From RUG13615 sp040307715 (lineage in GTDB: Bacteria > Bacillota > Clostridia > Peptostreptococcales > Anaerovoracaceae), in the NCBI GenBank assembly GCA_040307715.1, contig JAWRJC010000059.1, positions 1 to 31,820 of the forward strand: DNA of 31,820 nucleotides. The letters are read 5' to 3'. The notes below the pieces were generated by a model, which had not been told where the DNA came from, ran no database searches, and saw nothing but the letters and a program-made list of their open reading frames with translations. A program made the translations under genes and the position numbers. Below are positions 1 through 7,787 of this stretch, piece after piece (the first letter of the stretch is position 1; every line of letters starts with the position of its first letter).

Positions 1-2
1 CC

Positions 3-1541
3 AACGGGGATACCGTCACACTCAACGAAGGGAACGAGTGGACGGCAACGATCTCCGACCTGCCAAAATATGCAAACGGGAAAGAGATCACCTATACTTG
101 GGACGAAGGCACGGCGCCGGAGGGATACAGCCTTACCGGAGCTGCCGCTTCCGGGACTGTCACCACGCTGACCAACAAGCATACCCCGGCTAAGATCGAT
201 GTCGAAGTCAAGAAAGTATGGAAAGATGCGGATGACCAGGACGGCAAACGGCCTGAAAGCATTCAGGTGCAGCTCTATGCCGGAGAGGAAACCTGCGGCG
301 ATCCGGTCACACTGAATGAAGATAACGACTGGACCTATAAGTGGGAAGGCCTCGATAAGTGCGCGAACGGCGAAGAAATCGAGTACACGGTAGGAGAACT
401 GGAAGTAGAGGATTACGATTCGGAAACGACCGGGGATATGGCTGAAGGATATGTCATTACGAACATCCACGTTCCCGAAGTAACCGACGTGACAGTCAAG
501 AAGGTCTGGAATGATGCGGACGATCAGGACGGCAAGCGGCCTGAGAGCCTCAAGGTGACACTCTCCAACGGGGAAACGGTCACACTGGGTGAAAGCAACG
601 GCTGGGAAGCCACGATCAAAGATCTGCCCGTGTACAAGGCCGGTAAAAAAATCGACTACACGTGGACGGAAGCAAGCGTTGATGGTTATGAACTGACCGG
701 GACGGCGAAAGACGGCTATGTCACCACGCTGACCAACAAGCACACTCCGGAGAAGACTTCCGTGAAGGTCACCAAGACCTGGGATGATGCGGACAACCGC
801 GACAAGATCCGTCCGGACAGCGTTACGGTAGAACTGTTTGCAGACGGCGGATCCTGTGACACAGCGACTCTCTCCGAGAGCAACAACTGGACATACACAT
901 GGACCGGTCTGGACAAGTACAGCAATGGTACAGAGATCGCCTACACGATCGACGAAGTCGATGTAGAGGGATACGAGTCCGAAACCACCGGTTCGGCAGC
1001 GAAGGGATATACCATCAAGAATGTCCATCAGGCGAAACCGGACCGTGTCTTCTCGGATCCGCCGGTTCAGAAGGTCGTATCCGGCAGACCTCCGGAAATG
1101 GCCACCTTCACTTTCCAGATGAAGGCTGTTACAGAAGGCGCTCCGATGCCCGCCGGTTCTGAAGACGGTGTGAAGACAGTCCAGATCACAGGCTCCGGCA
1201 GCTATGAGTTCGGCAATATGTACTATGACGAAGCCGGCGAGTGGGTCTATGAGATCTCCGAGGTCAATGACGGACAGGCGAACTATACGTACGACAATAC
1301 GGTCTATACACTGACGGTCAAGGTGACCGAGGTGCAGGACGGCTCGCAGGTCAAACTTGTCAAAGAGGAGACTGTGACCGGCGGTGACGGCCGTATCGTA
1401 TTCACGAACGTATACGAGGAGGAACCCGAGCCGGCTCCGCCGACAGGGGACACCGGTCTGGAAACGGTGGCTCTGCTCGGAATCGGCGCTTCAGCAATCC
1501 TGCTCGCGCTTCTCAGAAAGCGGCGTTCCGCGGAAAAATAA
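3..1541 (+). CDS. Cna-B repeat surface protein with sortase signal, 5'-truncated
   Basis: The frame is open from the window edge, so the start lies outside; 512 residues are visible. The first 60 or so residues finish one Cna B-type domain. Three more domains follow, starting near residues 61, 159 and 255, each opening with a V-K/T-K-x-W-x-D-A-D signature. They alternate between a shorter type ending in TLTNKHTP and a longer type ending in TNIH or KNVH. Residues 350-470 resemble a pilin-type isopeptide domain (FctA/Spy0128-like) ending in FTNVYEEE. The C-terminus has a sorting signal: APPTG, a hydrophobic stretch, then RKRR. The motif lacks the usual leading Leu of LPXTG. Such proteins are covalently attached to peptidoglycan by sortase and act as adhesins or pilins; the ligand cannot be told. 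A terminator follows at once. Confidence 0.9.
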   Translation, partial: NGDTVTLNEGNEWTATISDLPKYANGKEITYTWDEGTAPEGYSLTGAAASGTVTTLTNKHTPAKIDVEVKKVWKDADDQDGKRPESIQVQLYAGEETCGDPVTLNEDNDWTYKWEGLDKCANGEEIEYTVGELEVEDYDSETTGDMAEGYVITNIHVPEVTDVTVKKVWNDADDQDGKRPESLKVTLSNGETVTLGESNGWEATIKDLPVYKAGKKIDYTWTEASVDGYELTGTAKDGYVTTLTNKHTPEKTSVKVTKTWDDADNRDKIRPDSVTVELFADGGSCDTATLSESNNWTYTWTGLDKYSNGTEIAYTIDEVDVEGYESETTGSAAKGYTIKNVHQAKPDRVFSDPPVQKVVSGRPPEMATFTFQMKAVTEGAPMPAGSEDGVKTVQITGSGSYEFGNMYYDEAGEWVYEISEVNDGQANYTYDNTVYTLTVKVTEVQDGSQVKLVKEETVTGGDGRIVFTNVYEEEPEPAPPTGDTGLETVALLGIGASAILLALLRKRRSAEK

Positions 1542-1585
1542 CCGTACAGACTGAACTGTATACCAAGAATGATAGTCAGTAAAAG

Positions 1586-1615
1586 ACCCCCGGCGGATGA
1601 TCTGCCGGGGGTTTG
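1586..1615 (+). terminator. Rho-independent terminator of the Cna-B gene
   Basis: The arm ACCCCCGGC at 1586-1594 pairs with GCCGGGGGT at 1604-1612. Three weaker inner pairs surround a TGA loop, and a T-rich tail follows (TTTGATTT). It separates the surface-protein gene from the purine block. Confidence 0.85.
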
Positions 1616-1734
1616 ATTTATAAGAGAGAATCATGCATTTTTGCGATTCCGGAGCAGTGTGGAATTGCTTGCGGCGAGTGGTTCCTGAAAAGCAAAAAAA
1701 CAGAAAAAATATTGGACTTTTTTCCAAGGATGTT

Positions 1735-1763
1735 TTGACATCGGGGGCCCAGTAGGATAACAT
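1735..1763 (+). promoter_or_regulatory. Promoter of the riboswitch-xpt transcript
   Basis: A perfect -35 TTGACA lies at 1735-1740. After a 17-base spacer comes a -10-like TAACAT at 1758-1763. It sits about 30 bases upstream of the aptamer, which suits transcription of the riboswitch leader. The stretch 1618-1734 before it is AT-rich and holds nothing else recognisable apart from a small TTGGA/TCCAA hairpin near 1712-1727. Confidence 0.65.
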
Positions 1764-1792
1764 TTGAATATACTGGTTATATAGATAAAAAG

Positions 1793-1866
1793 ACTCCGAT
1801 ATAACTTTGGATAAATGGCCCGAAGGTCTCTACCGTGACGCCGTTATAGTCACGACTATTGGAAGC
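1793..1866 (+). ncRNA. Purine riboswitch aptamer, guanine type
   Basis: The architecture matches the xpt-class purine aptamer. P1 forms from TCCGAT (1795-1800) and ATTGGA (1858-1863). P2 has a GGATAAATGG loop near 1809-1818, slightly longer than the usual GGATATGG. J2/3 carries the signature TCTCTACC (1827-1834). P3 is GTGAC/GTCAC (1835-1839 and 1849-1853). J3/1 reads GACTAT, and the specificity base at 1856 is C, the guanine/hypoxanthine type rather than the adenine (U) type. The next gene is xpt, a classic target. Riboswitches of this class usually turn expression off when guanine is high. Confidence 0.9.
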
Positions 1867-1906
1867 GGAACTGCAGGTTGGAGGGTCGCTTCACCGGCGG
1901 TTTTTT
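1862..1906 (+). promoter_or_regulatory. Riboswitch expression platform: antiterminator and terminator
   Basis: The terminator pairs CTGCAGGT (1871-1878) with ACCGGCGG (1893-1900), with one A-G mismatch and one G-U pair, followed by six T (1901-1906). A competing helix pairs GAAGCG (1862-1867) with CGCTTC (1887-1892) and cannot form together with it. The 5' arm of the competing helix overlaps the 3' strand of P1. Ligand-stabilised P1 would therefore remove the antiterminator and allow termination, an OFF switch. The pairings are read from sequence; the switching logic is inferred. Confidence 0.65.
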
Positions 1907-1964
1907 GTTTTCAGCAGGGACCCGGGAACAGCAGCACAGGCATCAGGACGAAAGGGAATCGCAT

Positions 1965-2540
1965 ATGCGTGCAATGGAAGAAAAGATCCTGCAGGAAGGC
2001 CGTGTCCTTCCAGGCGGTATCCTGAAGGTGGGGAATTTTCTCAATCAGCAGATCGACACCGGATTTCTGAAAGAGATCGGCGAAGAGATTGCGCGCCTCT
2101 ACGCGGACAGTCACGTGACGAAGATCCTGACCATCGAGTCCAGCGGCATTGCGATCGCGGCGGTTGCCGGCGTAGCGATGGGCGTGCCTGTTTTGTTTGC
2201 AAAGAAGCACCAGTCCAGCAATGTGGACGGGGAAGTCTATGCCGCAAAGGTTCATTCCTTTACGCATGGTAATGATTATAATGCGGTGGTCAGCCGGGAG
2301 TATCTCAAGGAAGATGACCGTGTTCTTCTGGTGGATGATTTCCTGGCGAGCGGCAATGCGCTGCACGGGCTGATCGAGCTGTGCGGACTGGCCGGCGCGG
2401 AAGTGGCCGGGATGGCGGTGGCCATCGAAAAGCGATTCCAGGGCGGCGGGGACGACCTGCGCAAGGAGGGCTACCGTGTCGAATCTCTCGCGTGCATCGA
2501 GTCGATGAGCGACAGCGACATCAAGTTCTGTCAGGTATAA
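1965..2540 (+). CDS. xpt: Xanthine phosphoribosyltransferase
   Basis: Transfers phosphoribose from PRPP to xanthine (and guanine) to make XMP/GMP in cytoplasmic purine salvage. It has 191 residues, against about 194 for Bacillus subtilis Xpt, and aligns along its length from memory: LNQQID near the N-terminus, TIESSGIA, VPVLFAKKH, and the PRPP-binding loop VLLVDDFLASGNA. The start at 1965 is preferred because AAAGGGAA (1951-1957) lies at good spacing. The frame is also open upstream from a TTG at 1878, but that would run through the riboswitch terminator. A Met three codons later (1974) is an alternative start. The guanine riboswitch is directly upstream, and the purine transporter genes follow without a clear U-tailed terminator. 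Confidence 0.95.
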   Translation: MRAMEEKILQEGRVLPGGILKVGNFLNQQIDTGFLKEIGEEIARLYADSHVTKILTIESSGIAIAAVAGVAMGVPVLFAKKHQSSNVDGEVYAAKVHSFTHGNDYNAVVSREYLKEDDRVLLVDDFLASGNALHGLIELCGLAGAEVAGMAVAIEKRFQGGGDDLRKEGYRVESLACIESMSDSDIKFCQV

Positions 2541-2559
2541 GAATCGCTTCGTATTCTGC

Positions 2560-2610
2560 TCATTATGATGGGGCATGCCGGCAAAGGTATGCGGCGATCC
2601 CATCTTATGA
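2560..2610 (+). other. Extended stem-loop between xpt and the BMP lipoprotein gene
   Basis: GATGGG (2567-2572) pairs with CCCATC (2599-2604). Inside, GCATGCC (2573-2579) pairs with GGTATGC (2586-2592) with one G-U pair around a GGCAAA loop, and GGCGAT is left unpaired on the 3' side. Outer pairs extend to TCA (2560-2562) with TGA (2608-2610). There is no T-tract, so it is not an ordinary terminator. It could stabilise or process the mRNA, or be a regulatory RNA element. The function is unknown. Confidence 0.55.
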
Positions 2611-2654
2611 ATAAGTAACCATTAGCACCTGTTTAATTATTAAAGGAGCGAACA

Positions 2655-3869
2655 ATGAAAAAGAAAAGTTTGATCGTTTTACTGGCGATCGCCATCGTAG
2701 CGATGTTCAGCCTGTCCGCTTGCGGCGGCGGCAGCGATGACGGCAGCGCAGCCGGCGGGGACAGCGACATCATGGTCGGCTTCATCTGCCTGCATGATGA
2801 GAACTCCACCTACGACCTCAACTTCATCAATGCTGCGACAGCGGCCTGCGATGAACTGGGTGTCGAGTACCAGATCCGTACCAATGTCCCGGAAGGACAG
2901 GAGTGCTACGATGCGGCAGCTGAGCTGGTTGACGCGGGCTGCGATATTATCTTCGCAGACTCCTTCGGCCATGAGGACTACATGATCCAGGCGGCGAAGG
3001 AATTCCCGGAAGTGCAGTTCTGTCACTCCACCGGTACCAAGGCGCATACAGAAGGCCTTGACAACTACCACAACGCGTTCGCTTCCATCTACGAAGGCCG
3101 TTATCTGGCAGGCGTTGCAGCCGGTATGAAGCTCAACGAGATGATCGAAGACGGCACCATCACTGCTGACCAGGCGAAGATGGGCTACGTCGGCGCATTC
3201 ACCTATGCGGAAGTTATCTCCGGCTACACATCCTTCTACCTCGGCGCGAAGTCCGTTTGCCCGTCCGTCACGATGGATGTTACCTTCACCGGCAGCTGGT
3301 ACGACGAGACCGCTGAGAAGGAAGCTGCGAACAATCTGATCAAGGGCGGCTGCGTCCTCATCAGCCAGCACGCTGACTCCATGGGCGCTCCGACAGCCTG
3401 CGAAAAGGCCGGCGTTCCGGACGTCTCCTACAACGGTTCCACCGTTTCCGCCTGCCCCAACACCTTCATCGTCAGCTCCCGTATCGACTGGACGCCGTAC
3501 TACAAGTACTGCATCGAAGCAGTCATGAACGGTGAAGCGATCGACACCGACTGGACCGGCACCCTCTCCACAGGTTCCGTTCTGCTGACCGAGGTCAACG
3601 AACAGGCTGCAGCGGAAGGCACGCAGGAAAAGATCGACGAAGTCAAGGCACAGCTTGAGGCCGGCGAAGTCCATGTCTTCGACACCTCTATGTTCACTGT
3701 AGAGGGTAAAAAGGTCGACAGCTACAAGGCTGACGTTGATACAGACGAAGCGTACGAAGGCGACACGGAAGTCATCGCTGACGGTTACTTCCACGAATCC
3801 GAGTTCCGTTCGGCGCCGTACTTCGATCTGAAGATCGACGGCATCCACCTGCTCGACACAGCATTCTAA
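2655..3869 (+). CDS. BMP-family substrate-binding lipoprotein (PnrA/TmpC-like)
   Basis: This is the binding protein of a nucleoside-type ABC importer. It has 404 residues, starting at ATG after AAAGGAG. The N-terminus is a lipoprotein signal: KKK, a hydrophobic core, then a SLSAC lipobox with Cys23 as the lipidated residue, followed by a Gly/Ser linker. The body shows the Bmp fold hallmarks: VGFICLHDEN at the start of the mature domain, IIFADSFGH, a GRYLAGVAAGM segment and a YNGST segment near the ligand site. Family members such as PnrA and BmpA-type proteins bind purine nucleosides. The location behind a guanine riboswitch and xpt supports a purine nucleoside ligand here, but the exact ligand is inferred. 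Confidence 0.9.
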   Translation: MKKKSLIVLLAIAIVAMFSLSACGGGSDDGSAAGGDSDIMVGFICLHDENSTYDLNFINAATAACDELGVEYQIRTNVPEGQECYDAAAELVDAGCDIIFADSFGHEDYMIQAAKEFPEVQFCHSTGTKAHTEGLDNYHNAFASIYEGRYLAGVAAGMKLNEMIEDGTITADQAKMGYVGAFTYAEVISGYTSFYLGAKSVCPSVTMDVTFTGSWYDETAEKEAANNLIKGGCVLISQHADSMGAPTACEKAGVPDVSYNGSTVSACPNTFIVSSRIDWTPYYKYCIEAVMNGEAIDTDWTGTLSTGSVLLTEVNEQAAAEGTQEKIDEVKAQLEAGEVHVFDTSMFTVEGKKVDSYKADVDTDEAYEGDTEVIADGYFHESEFRSAPYFDLKIDGIHLLDTAF

Positions 3870-3889
3870 GACAAACAAAAGCAATGATT

Positions 3890-3918
3890 GGAAAACCCCG
3901 GTCAGACCGGGGTTTTCC
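3890..3918 (+). terminator. Intra-operon hairpin after the binding-protein gene
   Basis: A perfect 13-bp inverted repeat, with arm GGAAAACCCCGGT (3890-3902), a three-base loop and the matching arm at 3906-3918. No long T-tract follows, though the 3' arm contains TTTT. Such hairpins after a binding-protein gene commonly cause partial termination or protect the upstream mRNA, giving more binding protein than transporter. Confidence 0.65.
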
Positions 3919-3946
3919 GCCTTGCTTTAAAAAGGAGTTGATCTGT

Positions 3947-5488
3947 TTGAACAATCAGGTCCCGGCCGTATCGATGCAGGGCATCTCCAAAGCCTTTGGC
4001 ACGATTCAGGCAAATTACAATGTAGACCTAAATATCTTCCGCGGCGAGATCCTGTCTCTGCTCGGAGAAAACGGCAGCGGCAAGACAACGCTGATGAATA
4101 TGCTCGCCGGCATCTACTATCCCGATGAAGGCGAGATCTTTATCGACGGCAAGCCCGCTTCCATCCATTCTCCGAAAGAGGCGTATTCGTACGGTATTGG
4201 CATGATCCACCAGCATTTCAAGCTGGTCGACGTGTTCACAGCGGCGGAGAACATCGTGCTCGGCACGATGGACAAGGGAAAACTGGATATGGCGAAGGCG
4301 ATCGCCCGGATCCGCAACATCTGCGAGACCTACGGGTTTGATGTCGATCCCAACCAGAAGATCTACGACATGTCCGTTTCACAGAAGCAGACCGTCGAGA
4401 TCGTGAAAGTGCTCTACCGCGGGGCGGACATCCTGATCCTGGATGAGCCGACCGCTGTTCTGACGCCGCAGGAAACGGACAAACTGTTCGCGGTCCTGCG
4501 CAACATGCGCAACGACGGCAAAGCGATCGTCATCATCACGCACAAACTCCACGAAGTGGAGTCTCTTTCCGACCGTGTGGCGGTCCTCAGAAAGGGGCAG
4601 TTCATCGGGGAACTCATCACGAAGAACACCGATGCGCAGGAAATGACGAACATGATGGTCGGCCGTGAAGTTTCGCTCAACATCGACCGTCCGGAGCCAG
4701 TGGACAGCAAGCCGCGCATTGTCGTGAAAAACCTCACTGTGCGCAGCGACGACGGCATCCTCAAGCTGGACGACGTCTCGTTCACGGCGCATACCGGGGA
4801 GATCCTCGGCATCGCCGGCATCTCCGGCAGCGGCCAGAAAGAACTGCTCGAAGCAATTGCCGGCCTGCAGCGTGTCGAATCCGGCACGATCGAGTACGTG
4901 AACGATGACGGCAGCAGCGAATCGCTGCTCGGCAAAGATCCGCTGGAGATCGCGGCGCTGGGCGTTTCCCTGTCCTTCGTCCCGGAAGACCGGCTTGGCA
5001 TGGGCCTTGTCGCCAGCATGGACCTGACGGACAACATGATGCTCCGTTCATTCCGCCGCGGTCGTTCGATCTTCACCGACCGCAAAACGCCACGTGAACT
5101 GGCTGAAAAAGTCGTCGACGAACTCGAAGTCAGTACCCCGAGCGTAAACACCCCGGTCAGAAGACTGTCCGGCGGCAATGTACAGAAGGTCCTGGTCGGC
5201 CGCGAGATCGCCAGCTCCCCGACGGTGCTGCTTTCCGCCTACGTCGTCCGCGGACTGGATATCAACTCTTCGTATATGATCTACGATCTGATCAACAAGC
5301 AGAAAGAGCGCGGTGTCGCCGTCATCTATGTCGGCGAAGACCTCGATGTCCTGCTTGAACTGTGCGACCGGATCCTGGTGCTCTGCGGCGGCAAGGTCAG
5401 CGGTGTCCTGGATGGTCCCACGGCGGAGAAGAATCAGGTCGGACTTCTCATGACAAAACTGGGAGGAGGTGAGCCGGTTGAACAATAG
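3947..5488 (+). CDS. Nucleoside ABC transporter ATPase with two NBDs
   Basis: Powers the BMP-type importer; 513 residues with two fused nucleotide-binding domains (YufO/NupA/RbsA layout). The start is TTG at 3947, nine bases after AAAGGAG (3931-3937). An upstream in-frame ATG at 3884 would run through the 3890-3918 hairpin and is rejected. NBD1 has Walker A GENGSGKTT at residues 40-48 and Walker B LILDEPTAVLTPQE. Its signature reads MSVSQKQ, with Ser where the family normally has Gly (LSVGQQQ). NBD2 has the degenerate Walker A GISGSGQKE typical of the family, a good LSGGNVQK signature, and LLSAYVVRGLD where LI(A/S)xQPTRGLD is usual. The stop overlaps the start of the next gene. Confidence 0.92.
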   Translation: MNNQVPAVSMQGISKAFGTIQANYNVDLNIFRGEILSLLGENGSGKTTLMNMLAGIYYPDEGEIFIDGKPASIHSPKEAYSYGIGMIHQHFKLVDVFTAAENIVLGTMDKGKLDMAKAIARIRNICETYGFDVDPNQKIYDMSVSQKQTVEIVKVLYRGADILILDEPTAVLTPQETDKLFAVLRNMRNDGKAIVIITHKLHEVESLSDRVAVLRKGQFIGELITKNTDAQEMTNMMVGREVSLNIDRPEPVDSKPRIVVKNLTVRSDDGILKLDDVSFTAHTGEILGIAGISGSGQKELLEAIAGLQRVESGTIEYVNDDGSSESLLGKDPLEIAALGVSLSFVPEDRLGMGLVASMDLTDNMMLRSFRRGRSIFTDRKTPRELAEKVVDELEVSTPSVNTPVRRLSGGNVQKVLVGREIASSPTVLLSAYVVRGLDINSSYMIYDLINKQKERGVAVIYVGEDLDVLLELCDRILVLCGGKVSGVLDGPTAEKNQVGLLMTKLGGGEPVEQ

Positions 5489-6581
5489 CGTCAAAGAACC
5501 GTTCCTCCACATCACAAAACGCAGGGAAATGGCGTGGCAGAAGGCATGGGCGATCCGTATCGGAATGATCGTCTTCGCATTGATCCTCTGCGCAGCCATC
5601 ACGGCATTGACGACAGAACTGTCGCCGATCGCGGTCTACGGGACCATGTTCAAAGGCGCTCTGGGCAGCGCCCGCAAAGTGTGGGTCCTCGGTAAGGAAC
5701 TCGCGATCCTGCTTGCGATCGCACTGGCTCTGACTCCCGCATTCCGCATGAAGTTCTGGAACCTCGGCGGTGAGGGACAGGTGCTCATGGGGTGTCTCGC
5801 GACGTCTGCCTGCATGATCTATCTCGGCAAAACGCTGCCGAACGCGGTCCTCATCCCTGTGATGCTGATCTCGGCGGTGGTTGCCGGTGCGGTCTGGGCG
5901 ATGATCCCGGCGTTCTTCAAAGCGAAGTGGAACACCAACGAGACCCTGTTCACGCTGATGATGAACTACGTGGCGACGCAGCTCGTGGCATACTTCATCA
6001 TCATCTGGGAATCGCCCAAGGGCTCCGGCAAGGTCGGCATCATCAATCAGAAGTCAGAAGCCGGATGGCTCCCGGTGATCGGCAACAACAAGTACCTGCT
6101 GATCATCCTGATCGTCGCACTGCTCACGGTCGCGATGTATGTCTATCTCAACTACAGCAAACACGGGTATGAGCTGTCCGTCGTCGGCGAAAGCCAGCAG
6201 ACGGCCCGCTACGTCGGCATCAAGGTTGACCGTGTCATCATCCGGACGCTTGTTCTGTCCGGCGCGGTCTGCGGCCTGACCGGCTGGCTGCTCGTATCAG
6301 GTTCCGATCACACGATCACCACAACGCTGGCAGGAGGCCGCGGGTTCATCGGTGTCATGGTCGCCTGGCTTGCCCAGTTCAATCCGTTTGCGATGGTCGC
6401 CAGCAGCCTGCTGCTCGTATTCATGAGCCGCGGCGCCCAGGAAATTTCGACGATCTACGGACTCAATGCGTCCTTCGGCGATATCCTGACCGGCATCATC
6501 CTGTTCTGCATTATCAGCAGCGAATTCTTTATTAACTACAAGCTGCACGTCCGCAAAGCGGCAGGAAAGGAGGAAGCATAA
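5478..6581 (+). CDS. ABC transporter permease, nucleoside type (first)
   Basis: A polytopic membrane subunit of the BMP-type importer (BPD_transp_2 family, YufP/NupB-like); 367 residues with about nine or ten hydrophobic helices. It has the family segments FWNLGGEGQ after the second helix and ARYVGI near the cytoplasmic loop. I chose TTG at 5478, eight bases after AGGAGG (5464-5469). The in-frame GTG at 5469 overlaps the ribosome binding site. The start lies inside the last codons of the ATPase gene (11-base overlap), so the two are probably translationally coupled. Curiously, both this gene and the ATPase start with TTGAACAAT. The C-terminus is a short basic tail with a strong ribosome binding site for the next permease. 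Confidence 0.9.
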   Translation: MNNSVKEPFLHITKRREMAWQKAWAIRIGMIVFALILCAAITALTTELSPIAVYGTMFKGALGSARKVWVLGKELAILLAIALALTPAFRMKFWNLGGEGQVLMGCLATSACMIYLGKTLPNAVLIPVMLISAVVAGAVWAMIPAFFKAKWNTNETLFTLMMNYVATQLVAYFIIIWESPKGSGKVGIINQKSEAGWLPVIGNNKYLLIILIVALLTVAMYVYLNYSKHGYELSVVGESQQTARYVGIKVDRVIIRTLVLSGAVCGLTGWLLVSGSDHTITTTLAGGRGFIGVMVAWLAQFNPFAMVASSLLLVFMSRGAQEISTIYGLNASFGDILTGIILFCIISSEFFINYKLHVRKAAGKEEA

Positions 6582-7568
6582 ATGTTTGATCTTATTGGCT
6601 TCATTCCCCGCGCGGTCGTTCAGAGCATCCCGCTGCTTCTCGGGTGTACCGGTGAAACGATTTCCGAGAAGGCCGGCAGCCTGAACTTGGGAATCCCCGG
6701 CGTCATGTACGTCGGCGCGATCAGCGGCGTCATCGGCTCGTTCCTCTATGAACAGAACAGCGGCGGCAACCTCAACCCGGCGCTGGCTATCCTGATCCCG
6801 ATGTGCGCCTGCCTCCTCGGGTCACTGCTCATGGGTCTTCTGTTCAGTTTCCTGACGGTCACCCTCCGCGTCAATCAGAACGTCACCGGTCTTGCTATGA
6901 CGACGTTCGGCGTCGGCTTTGGCAACTTCTTCGGTGGTTCCCTGATCAAGCTGACGGGCAGCGAAGTGCCGTCCATCACCTTGTCCGCGACGAGCCACTA
7001 CTTCAGTAAATCGCTGCCTTTTGCCAAGGATATGGGCGCATTCGGGGAAATCTTCCTGTCCTACGGATTCCTGGCATACGTGGCGATCGCCATCGCCATC
7101 GTGGCGGCGTATATCCTGAAGAAGACCCGTACCGGTCTGCATTTGCGCGCCGTCGGTGAAAACCCGGCCACAGCTGACGCAGCCGGTATTCCGGTCACCA
7201 AGTATAAGTATCTGTCGGTCTGCATCGGCTGCATGATCGCGGGGCTCGGCGGTCTGTACTACGTCATGGACTACGCCAGCGGCGTCTGGTCCAACGATGC
7301 GTTCGGCGACCGCGGATGGCTTGCCATCGCCCTGGTCATCTTCACGATCTGGAGACCGAACGTGGCGATCTTCGCTTCGATCCTGTTCGGCGGTCTGTTC
7401 ATCTTCTATCTGTTCATTCCGTCCAGCAGCATGGCGACAAAGGAACTGTACAAGATGCTTCCGTACGTTGTTACGATCATCGTCCTCGTACTGACCAGCA
7501 TGCGCAACAAGCGCGAAAGCCAGCCGCCTGAAGCGTTAGGCTTGCCGTACTTCCGCGAGGAGCGGTGA
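6582..7568 (+). CDS. ABC transporter permease, nucleoside type (second)
   Basis: The second membrane subunit of the importer (YufQ/NupC-like, BPD_transp_2); 328 residues, about eight to ten hydrophobic helices. It shows ISEKAGSLNLGIPGVM near the N-terminus (compare the N-x-G-x-EG motif of the family) and the cytoplasmic loop LRAVGENPATADAAGIPV. The ATG follows the previous stop directly, with AGGAGG upstream in the tail of that gene, which implies tight coupling. Together with the lipoprotein and ATPase it makes a complete importer. The strong terminator at 7621 closes the operon that began at the riboswitch. Confidence 0.92.
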   Translation: MFDLIGFIPRAVVQSIPLLLGCTGETISEKAGSLNLGIPGVMYVGAISGVIGSFLYEQNSGGNLNPALAILIPMCACLLGSLLMGLLFSFLTVTLRVNQNVTGLAMTTFGVGFGNFFGGSLIKLTGSEVPSITLSATSHYFSKSLPFAKDMGAFGEIFLSYGFLAYVAIAIAIVAAYILKKTRTGLHLRAVGENPATADAAGIPVTKYKYLSVCIGCMIAGLGGLYYVMDYASGVWSNDAFGDRGWLAIALVIFTIWRPNVAIFASILFGGLFIFYLFIPSSSMATKELYKMLPYVVTIIVLVLTSMRNKRESQPPEALGLPYFREER

Positions 7569-7620
7569 CGCTGCTGTCCTGACGGAAAGCGATTCCACCT
7601 CGGCGGAAGAACACAGATAC

Positions 7621-7651
7621 AAAAAGACCTGCCTGCGGGCGGGTCTTTTTT
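7621..7651 (+). terminator. Terminator of the purine transport operon
   Basis: AAAAAGACC (7621-7629) pairs with GGTCTTTTT (7642-7650) around a GC-rich inner stem, and the run of T continues to 7651. The A-tract on the 5' side makes it potentially bidirectional. Confidence 0.85.
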
Positions 7652-7700
7652 ACAGTATGCAGAGCTTGCGGAAAAATGATGCGGCAAGATGCAATTCCTG

Positions 7701-7729
7701 TTCCAAACAGCCGTCAATTGTGGTAAAAT
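7701..7729 (+). promoter_or_regulatory. Promoter of the small repeat-protein gene
   Basis: TAAAAT at 7724-7729 is preceded by TGG, an extended -10. A weak -35, TTCCAA, lies at 7701-7706 with a 17-base spacer. The core TTGTGGTAAAAT is nearly the same as TTGTGGTATAAT at 22025-22036. Confidence 0.5.
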
Positions 7730-7787
7730 ATCCGCAAGTATGCAGAGGCATATGAGAGAGTTTTTTCCGCGAAAGGGCAATCAAAAG

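Noticed and set aside
3..1020. The repeats as a CRISPR array or tandem satellite
   Set aside because: They are in-frame protein repeats (Cna-B domains) about 270-290 bases long with coding divergence, not short identical repeats with spacers.
1878..1964. An upstream TTG start for xpt
   Set aside because: This region is the riboswitch terminator, and the extension has no similarity to Xpt proteins.
3884..3946. An upstream ATG start for the transporter ATPase
   Set aside because: The extension would encode the two arms of the 3890-3918 hairpin and has no ribosome binding site; the TTG at 3947 has a strong one.
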